This document shows positions 13,762 through 18,851 of a stretch of 18,851 nt of DNA, in pieces. The stretch is from JBGCDD01 sp045105075 (GTDB lineage Bacteria > Pseudomonadota > Alphaproteobacteria > Rhodobacterales > Rhodobacteraceae). The first letter of the stretch is position 1. Every line of letters begins with the position of its first letter. The DNA lies in contig JBGCDD010000220.1 in the NCBI GenBank assembly GCA_045105075.1, forward strand, positions 1 to 18,851, read 5' to 3'. The notes beneath the pieces are model-generated. The model was not told where the DNA came from, ran no database searches, and saw only the letters and a program-made list of their open reading frames with translations. The position numbers and the translations under genes were made by a program.

Positions 13762-15102
13762 ATGTCCAATTCTAATGTCACACGTCGCGGCGTGATCAGA
13801 ACCGGCGCACTGGCTGGTGCCGCCGGTTTGGCCGCTCCAAGACTGCTGCTGGCCGATGGCCATAGTGGCTATACCAACGCGCCAACCGGCTCGAGCGTTA
13901 CTCTGGGCTTCAACGTGCCACAGTCCGGCCCCTATGCAGACGAAGGCGCCGACGAACTGCGCGCCTACGAACTTGCTGTTGAGCACCTGAATGGCGGCGG
14001 CGACGGCGGCCTGATGAACACGTTCTCGTCCAAGTCCCTCAAAGGCAACGGCATTCTGGGCAAGAAAGTCGAATACGTTACAGGCGACACTCAGACAAAG
14101 TCTGACGCTGCGCGCGCATCTGCCAAATCCATGATCGAAAAAGACGGCGCCGTGATGATCACGGGCGGGTCGTCCTCCGGTGTGGCTGTGGCTGTGCAGG
14201 CGCTCTGCCAAGAGGCAGGCGTTATCTTCATGGCGGGCCTCACGCACTCCAACGACACAACAGGAAAAGACAAGCGGGCCAATGGCTTCCGCCACTTCTT
14301 TAACTCCTACATGTCCGGCGCGGCCCTCGCGCCGATCCTTGCTGCAAACTATGGCACGGACCGCAAGGCATACCACCTGACAGCGGACTACAACTGGGGC
14401 TACACAACTGAGGAAGCGGTTCGTACTTCCACAGAAGCCATGGGCTGGGAAACTGTAAATGCGGTCAAAACACCGCTGACACAGACAGACTTCTCTGCCT
14501 ACATCGCGCCAGTGCTGCAGTCCGGTGCGGACGTTCTGGTTCTGAACCACTACGGCGGCAACATGGTGAACTCGCTGACCAACGCGGTTCAGTTCGGCCT
14601 GCGTGACAAGCTGGTGAACAACAAAAACTTCGAGATTGTTGTTCCGCTCTACTCTCGCCTGATGGCGAAGGGCGCGGGTGCCAACGTTAAAGGCATCTTC
14701 GGTTCTACAAACTGGCACTGGTCGCTGCAGGATGAAGGTTCAAAAGCCTTCGTTAAGTCCTTCGGCACCAAGTACGGCTTCCCACCCTCACAGGCGGCGC
14801 ACACATGCTATGTTCAGGCGTTGCTCTATGCAGACGCGGTCGAGCGTGGCGGTTCGTTCAACCCATGTTCAGTTGGCGAAGCGCTGAAAGACTTTGAGTT
14901 CGACGGCATGGGCAACGGCCCGACGCTGTATCGTGGCGAAGATCACCAGTGCTTCAAAGATGTGCTCGTTGTGAAGGGTAAAGAGAACCCAACATCCGAG
15001 TTCGACCTTCTTGAGATCGTTGAAGTCACACCTGCTGCTCAGGTCACGTATGATGCGTCGATCTTTGGTGGCAGCCTGGGCACATGTAACCCCGGCGCCT
15101 AA
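13762..15102 (+). CDS. ABC transporter substrate-binding protein, HAAT family (Tat-exported)
   Basis: A 446-aa periplasmic binding protein for an amino acid/amide/urea-type importer. The N-terminus NVTRRGVIRTGALAGAAGLAAPRLLLADG is a twin-arginine signal peptide, cleaved near residue 32. The mature part opens with the Leu/Ile/Val-binding type I fold strand VTLGFNVPQSGPYADEGADELRAYELAVEHLNGGG. ITGGSSSGVAVAVQALCQEAGVIFMAG covers the hinge-proximal ligand loop, and YHLTADYNWGYTTEE is the second lobe entry, as in Peripla_BP_6 proteins. Five cysteines in the mature part (including four near the C-terminal third) suggest disulfides. It uses many ACA, CCA and other A-ending codons unlike the neighbours and has a strong ribosome binding site, consistent with high expression. 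Substrate unknown: branched-chain amino acid, urea or short amide are family options. Confidence 0.87.
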   Translation: MSNSNVTRRGVIRTGALAGAAGLAAPRLLLADGHSGYTNAPTGSSVTLGFNVPQSGPYADEGADELRAYELAVEHLNGGGDGGLMNTFSSKSLKGNGILGKKVEYVTGDTQTKSDAARASAKSMIEKDGAVMITGGSSSGVAVAVQALCQEAGVIFMAGLTHSNDTTGKDKRANGFRHFFNSYMSGAALAPILAANYGTDRKAYHLTADYNWGYTTEEAVRTSTEAMGWETVNAVKTPLTQTDFSAYIAPVLQSGADVLVLNHYGGNMVNSLTNAVQFGLRDKLVNNKNFEIVVPLYSRLMAKGAGANVKGIFGSTNWHWSLQDEGSKAFVKSFGTKYGFPPSQAAHTCYVQALLYADAVERGGSFNPCSVGEALKDFEFDGMGNGPTLYRGEDHQCFKDVLVVKGKENPTSEFDLLEIVEVTPAAQVTYDASIFGGSLGTCNPGA

Positions 15103-15115
15103 ACCTGCAAACATC

Positions 15116-15139
15116 GAGGGCGGGATTCGTTCCGCCCTC
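15116..15139 (+). terminator. Strong hairpin after the binding protein gene (attenuator-like)
   Basis: GAGGGCGGGA (15116-15125), loop TTCG, TTCCGCCCTC (15130-15139): a 10-bp stem with one G-U pair, followed by TCTTTCC rather than a full T-run. It lies 13 bp after the stop at 15102 and 59 bp before the permease start. It can act as a partial terminator and as a 3' mRNA stabiliser, so that the binding protein is made in excess over the membrane parts. Confidence 0.7.
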
Positions 15140-15198
15140 TCTTTCCGGCCCGTGGTCTTGCGACACGCGGTTCGTTCCTTTTTCATGAAGGCAGCATC

Positions 15199-16230
15199 AT
15201 GGACGCAATCATCCTGCAAATCCTGAACGGTCTGGACAAAGGGTCAGCCTATGCGCTGATCGCCCTGGGTCTGACCTTGATTTTCGGCACTCTGGGCGTG
15301 GTCAACTTTGCCCACGGCGCGCTTTTCATGATCGGGGCCTTCTGCGCCGTCACGCTGAGCCGTATCCTGACCCTCAGCCACACCATCATCGACGACACCC
15401 GTAAGGATTTCCTCGGCAATCCGCTGAAGGTCGATGTGCCCTATATCTATGATATCTTTGGCAAACCGACCGGTGATGCGATCATTGACTGGGCGGTGCC
15501 GCTGTCGATCCTGTTCTCGATCCCGGTGATGATCGCCATTGGTTTCATCATGGAACGCGGGCTGATCAAACACTTTTACAAGCGCCCCCATGCCGACCAG
15601 ATTCTGGTGACTTTTGGCCTCGCGATCGTGCTGCAGGAAGTGATCAAGTATTTTTACGGCGCCAACCCTATCCCAACGCCCGCTCCGGATGCGTTTCGCG
15701 GCTCGTTTGATTTTGGAGCTGCGATGGGCTTTGACCCCAACACCATCATCTATCCCTATTGGCGATTGGTCTACTTCGCCTTTGCCGCTGTGATCATCGG
15801 TGCGGTGTTTGCGTTCCTGCAATTCACCACATTCGGCATGGTTGTGCGCGCCGGAATGGCCGATCGTGAAACAGTCGGGCTTCTGGGCATCGACATCGAC
15901 AAACGCTTTACCATCATGTTTGGCCTGGCGGCTGCGGTGGCGGGATTGGCAGGTGTTATGTACGCGCCGATTAACTCGCCCAATTATCATATGGGCATGG
16001 ACTTTCTGGTGCTGTCCTTTGTGGTGGTGGTTGTGGGCGGAATGGGCTCGCTGCCCGGCGCCGTGCTGGCCGGTTTCCTGCTCGGAATCCTGGAAAGCTT
16101 TGCCTCGATGGCCGTGGTTTTGGAATTCTTGCCCGGTATCAATCAGATCATCATCTATCTTGTGGCGATCATCATTCTGCTAACCCGTCCCCGTGGCCTG
16201 ATGGGCCGCAAAGGCGTGATGGAGGAATAA
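15199..16230 (+). CDS. ABC transporter permease, LivH/UrtB type
   Basis: An inner-membrane permease of 343 aa with about eight to nine helices, somewhat longer than the 290-310 aa LivH norm. The LivH signature GSAYALIALGLTLIFGTLGVVNFAHGALFMIGAF is at about 15-48. A hydrophilic insert, about 58-93 (TIIDDTRKDFLGNPLKVDVPYIYDIF...), follows the second helix and accounts for the extra length. The ATPase-docking segment GMADRETVGLLGIDIDKRFTIMFGLAAAVAGLAG is at about 225-258. The start ATG at 15199 has GAAGG about 8 nt upstream. It is the first permease after the attenuator-like hairpin and 3 bp ahead of the second permease gene. The pair forms the transmembrane channel; the substrate is unknown. 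Confidence 0.9.
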   Translation: MDAIILQILNGLDKGSAYALIALGLTLIFGTLGVVNFAHGALFMIGAFCAVTLSRILTLSHTIIDDTRKDFLGNPLKVDVPYIYDIFGKPTGDAIIDWAVPLSILFSIPVMIAIGFIMERGLIKHFYKRPHADQILVTFGLAIVLQEVIKYFYGANPIPTPAPDAFRGSFDFGAAMGFDPNTIIYPYWRLVYFAFAAVIIGAVFAFLQFTTFGMVVRAGMADRETVGLLGIDIDKRFTIMFGLAAAVAGLAGVMYAPINSPNYHMGMDFLVLSFVVVVVGGMGSLPGAVLAGFLLGILESFASMAVVLEFLPGINQIIIYLVAIIILLTRPRGLMGRKGVMEE

Positions 16231-16233
16231 CCC

Positions 16234-17436
16234 ATGTTCGGACTGACCAAAAAAGACCTCACTCTGCTGATCGTTGTCGTGATCCTAACCATGTTCGCGC
16301 CCTTCATCCTGAACCCGTTTCCCGAAAGTTCGGCAATGGCGCAGTTCAATGCGGGCTATCCCGACCTGATGCAGCGCCTGGTGATCTTTGGCATCTTTGC
16401 TATCGGCTTTAACATCCTGTTTGGCCTGACCGGCTATCTGTCCTTTGGCCACGCTGCGTTTCTGGGTGTCGGGTCTTATGCTGCGATCTGGATGATGAAG
16501 CTGCTGACTATGAACCTGATCCCGGCGATTATCGTGTCGGTCATTGTGGCGGGGCTGTTTTCATTGCTGGTGGGCTGGATCAGCCTGCGTCGCTCGGGCA
16601 TCTACTTTTCGATCCTGACTTTGGCCTTCGCGCAAATGTCCTATGCCCTGGCCTATTCGGTGCTGACGCCGATCACCGGCGGTGAAACTGGATTGCAGCC
16701 AAAGTACAACGATCCGCGCATTCTGGATGGTGCGCTCGAAGCGGGCGTAACCCCCCGCGCCAATCTGTTTGGCATGACAATGAACCAAAGCTACGAGCTG
16801 CAATTCGGCGACTGGCTGTTCACCTTCAACGCCGGTTACTACATTGCCGCCGTTGTCATGCTGGTGGCGTTTTACATCTCGATCCGCATTTTCAACTCGC
16901 CCTTTGGCATGATGCTGCGGGCGGTGAAATCCAACCAGCAGCGTATGAACTACACCGGGCTGAACGCCAAACCCTACACCTTGGCCGCGTTTGTGATCTC
17001 GGGCATGTATGCGGGTCTGGCCGGCGGTTTGCTGGTGGCTATGGACACTCAGGTTGGTGCCGAGCGCATGTTCTGGACCGCCTCAGGCGAGGTCGTGCTG
17101 ATGACAATTCTCGGCGGTGCCGGCACTTTGATCGGTCCGGTTCTGGGTGCAGGCTTTATCAAGTACTTTGAGAACATCATCTCAAAGATCAACGAAAGCA
17201 TTCTGCATCAGTGGTTTGCCTTCATGCCTGACGGGATCGAGGATTTCTTTGTCGCCATCGTTTATCCGTTCATCGGCAAAGGCTGGCACCTGACGCTGGG
17301 CTTGATGTTCATGGCTGTTGTCATCTTCCTGCCCGGTGGTTTGGTTGAGGGCGGACAGCGCATTGCACGCCTGTTCAAACGCAAGAAAAAAGAGCCCGAT
17401 ACCAAATCATCGGGCTCAACAACCCCTGCCGAATAA
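16234..17436 (+). CDS. ABC transporter permease, LivM/UrtC type
   Basis: The second membrane subunit, 400 aa, longer than LivM norms (about 320-360). GGAGG at 16221-16225, inside the end of the preceding gene, sets the ATG at 16234. The LivM signature FGIFAIGFNILFGLTGYLSFGHAAFLGVGSYAA lies at about 50-83. RSGIYFSILTLAFAQMSYAL and TGGETGLQP (about 121-152) are the usual permease loop residues. A periplasmic insert follows (about 155-190). ATPase-docking residues are SNQQRMNYTGLNAKPYTLAAFVISGMYAGLAGG (about 232-264). The C-terminus is a basic tail, ARLFKRKKKEPD, then serine/threonine-rich residues. The stop at 17434-17436 is 12 bp before the ATPase start. Confidence 0.9.
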   Translation: MFGLTKKDLTLLIVVVILTMFAPFILNPFPESSAMAQFNAGYPDLMQRLVIFGIFAIGFNILFGLTGYLSFGHAAFLGVGSYAAIWMMKLLTMNLIPAIIVSVIVAGLFSLLVGWISLRRSGIYFSILTLAFAQMSYALAYSVLTPITGGETGLQPKYNDPRILDGALEAGVTPRANLFGMTMNQSYELQFGDWLFTFNAGYYIAAVVMLVAFYISIRIFNSPFGMMLRAVKSNQQRMNYTGLNAKPYTLAAFVISGMYAGLAGGLLVAMDTQVGAERMFWTASGEVVLMTILGGAGTLIGPVLGAGFIKYFENIISKINESILHQWFAFMPDGIEDFFVAIVYPFIGKGWHLTLGLMFMAVVIFLPGGLVEGGQRIARLFKRKKKEPDTKSSGSTTPAE

Positions 17437-17448
17437 GGAGACAGACAG

Positions 17449-18204
17449 ATGGCTATTCTTGAAGTCAAAGGCGTCAACAAGCGCTTCGGCGGGCTGCAGG
17501 CGCTGGGGGATGTGAACCTCAGCGTGCAGGAAAACACAGTCCATGCGATCATCGGACCCAATGGCGCAGGCAAATCCACTTTGCTCAATTGCCTGGTCGG
17601 CAAACTGATCCCCGACACCGGCAGCGTGATGTTTGACGGCCAATCCGTGCTCGGGCGCGCCCCCTACGAGATCAACCAGATGGGCATTTCCCGGGTGTTT
17701 CAAACACCCGAGATTTTCATCGATCTCAGCGTTTTGGAAAACATGATGATCCCTTGTTTTGCAAAACGCGATGGCTCGTTTGAGTTGAATGCCTATGGCG
17801 CGGTGCGCAACCAGAAGGACATCATCGAGAAGGCCGAAAGCGTGCTGGAAGACATGAACATGGCGGACAAACGTCATATGCTGGCGGGATCGATGTCGCG
17901 CGGTGACAAACGCCGCCTTGAGATCGGCATGTGCCTCAGCCAGGATCCGCGTTTGCTGTTGCTGGACGAGCCAACTGCCGGCATGGCGCGCGCCGACACC
18001 AACAACACCATTGATTTGCTCAAACAGATCAAAGACGAGCGTGACATCACCATCGCTATCATCGAACACGACATGCATGTGGTGTTTTCGCTGGCCGAGC
18101 GCATCACCGTGCTCGCTCAGGGCACGCCGCTGGTGGAAGACACGCCCGACAAAATCAAAGGCCATCCGAAAGTGCGCGAGGCTTACTTGGGCGAAAGCGC
18201 CTGA
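17449..18204 (+). CDS. ABC transporter ATP-binding protein, LivG/UrtD type
   Basis: A cytoplasmic ATPase of 251 aa, the LivG length. AAGGAG precedes the ATG at 17449. Walker A GPNGAGKS is at 36-43, the Q-loop glutamine at 85 (SRVFQTPEIF), Walker B LLLLDEP at 169-175 and the H-loop at 207 (IIEHDMHVVFSL). The signature is unusual: SMSRGDKRRLE at 148-158, where LivG/UrtD have LSYGQQRRLE or LSHGQKQWLE; the glycine and arginines remain, but Q is replaced by D and the first residues by MSR. It works with the second ATPase and the two permeases. A 44-bp gap follows before the next ATPase. Confidence 0.9.
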   Translation: MAILEVKGVNKRFGGLQALGDVNLSVQENTVHAIIGPNGAGKSTLLNCLVGKLIPDTGSVMFDGQSVLGRAPYEINQMGISRVFQTPEIFIDLSVLENMMIPCFAKRDGSFELNAYGAVRNQKDIIEKAESVLEDMNMADKRHMLAGSMSRGDKRRLEIGMCLSQDPRLLLLDEPTAGMARADTNNTIDLLKQIKDERDITIAIIEHDMHVVFSLAERITVLAQGTPLVEDTPDKIKGHPKVREAYLGESA

Positions 18205-18248
18205 TTTTTGGCCCGACTGCCGGTTGAGGCAACAAAAGGAACACTGCG

Positions 18249-18851
18249 ATGAACGCGAAAACCGATTTTTCCAAGAGCGGCAATAAGGCCAGCACAGCGC
18301 CTGCATTCCTCTCGGTCTATGACATGCACGCCTACTACGGCGAAAGTTACATCGTGCAAGGCATCAGCTTCAACGTGCATGAAGGCGAGATTCTGGCGCT
18401 GCTGGGGCGCAACGGGGCGGGCAAAACCTCGACCCTGCGCTCGATCGCGCGCCTTGGCGACCCCGAAGTGCGGCATGGCGAAATCTGGCTCGATCACCAG
18501 CCGCTTCATAAAATGGCAAGCCATCAGGCGGCCACCCTTGGGCTGGGTCTGGTGCCGGAAGATCGCCGCATTATTCCCGGCCTGACGGTTGAGGAAAACC
18601 TGAAACTTGCGCAAATTGCTCCGCCGGTGGGTTGGTCGCTGGACCGTCTTTACGATCTGTTTCCCCGTCTTGGCGAGCGCAAAAGCCAAGAGGGTGTCAC
18701 CCTGTCCGGCGGCGAGCAGCAAATGTTGGCCATTGCGCGGGCTTTGGCACGCGACATCAAAGTGCTGTTGTTGGACGAACCCTATGAAGGTCTGGCGCCG
18801 GTCATTGTGGACGAGATCGAAAAGACCCTGATGCACATCAAAGAACAGGGC
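18249..18851 (+). CDS. ABC transporter ATP-binding protein, LivF/UrtE type (cut by window end)
   Basis: Second ATPase of the importer. 201 codons are visible with no stop, so about 40-60 residues are missing at the C-terminus. The start ATG at 18249 has AAAAGGA about 8 nt in front. Residues 1-19 (MNAKTDFSKSGNKASTAPA) are an extra polar N-terminal extension not usual in LivF. Walker A GRNGAGKT is at 53-60, the LivF hallmark GLVPEDRRIIPGLTVEENL at about 100-118, signature LSGGEQQML at 152-160 and Walker B LLLDEPYEGLAP at 173-184. The YEGLAP after Walker B and the signature are canonical. The missing part should hold the H-loop histidine and the usual C-terminal tail. Confidence 0.92.
   Translation, partial: MNAKTDFSKSGNKASTAPAFLSVYDMHAYYGESYIVQGISFNVHEGEILALLGRNGAGKTSTLRSIARLGDPEVRHGEIWLDHQPLHKMASHQAATLGLGLVPEDRRIIPGLTVEENLKLAQIAPPVGWSLDRLYDLFPRLGERKSQEGVTLSGGEQQMLAIARALARDIKVLLLDEPYEGLAPVIVDEIEKTLMHIKEQG

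Noticed and set aside
13624..14718. Long open frame (364 codons) antisense to the substrate-binding protein gene
   Set aside because: The translation has no domain or ribosome binding site, while the plus strand encodes a clear Tat-exported binding protein.
1..18851. CRISPR arrays, insertion sequences, phage or toxin-antitoxin genes
   Set aside because: No regularly spaced repeats, transposase, integrase or recognisable toxin pair was found on reading both strands.

Overview
The window looks like chromosomal DNA of a marine alphaproteobacterium of the Rhodobacterales (Roseobacter group). The reasons are the moderately high GC content, a GapR/DUF2312 gene, a DUF442 sulfur transferase beside an ETHE1-like hydrolase and YeeE/YedE genes, an ScfR/RamB-type regulator, and an SSS-type sensor kinase. 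This placement comes from protein family content and style only; no database was searched.

Layout. 1-364 holds no gene. 365-440 is tRNA-Thr(UGU) on the minus strand. 605-1480 is a hypothetical protein that vaguely resembles a sulfotransferase. 1547-4064 is a translationally coupled modABC molybdate importer. It runs tail-to-tail into gapR, a nucleoid-associated protein gene (minus strand, 4067-4327). Two small genes follow: a 72-aa membrane protein (plus) and a 71-aa soluble hypothetical (minus). 5231-7561 is a sulfur cluster: an ETHE1/Blh-type metallo-hydrolase, two YeeE/YedE-type membrane halves and a DUF442 rhodanese-like protein. An ArsR-like inverted repeat lies in its promoter region.

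7558-13531 is all on the minus strand. In transcription order it carries an ScfR/RamB-type regulator, a receiver-only response regulator, a two-helix membrane protein, a large sodium/solute-symporter histidine kinase and a FliM/FliN-family protein. The middle three genes overlap at stop/start codons, so the transporter-like kinase, the small membrane protein and the receiver are probably made and act together. The acyl-CoA-type regulator at the head suggests a link to short-chain fatty acid or acetate status.

13762 to the window end is a HAAT-family (branched-chain amino acid/amide/urea class) ABC importer in the order binding protein, permease, permease, ATPase, ATPase. The last ATPase is cut by the window edge. 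A strong hairpin separates the binding protein gene from the permeases, and another lies in the leader.

No insertion sequence, CRISPR array, rRNA or phage gene was seen. The most interesting parts are the kinase/receiver/small-membrane-protein/ScfR unit and the split-Blh sulfur cluster without an adjacent regulator gene.
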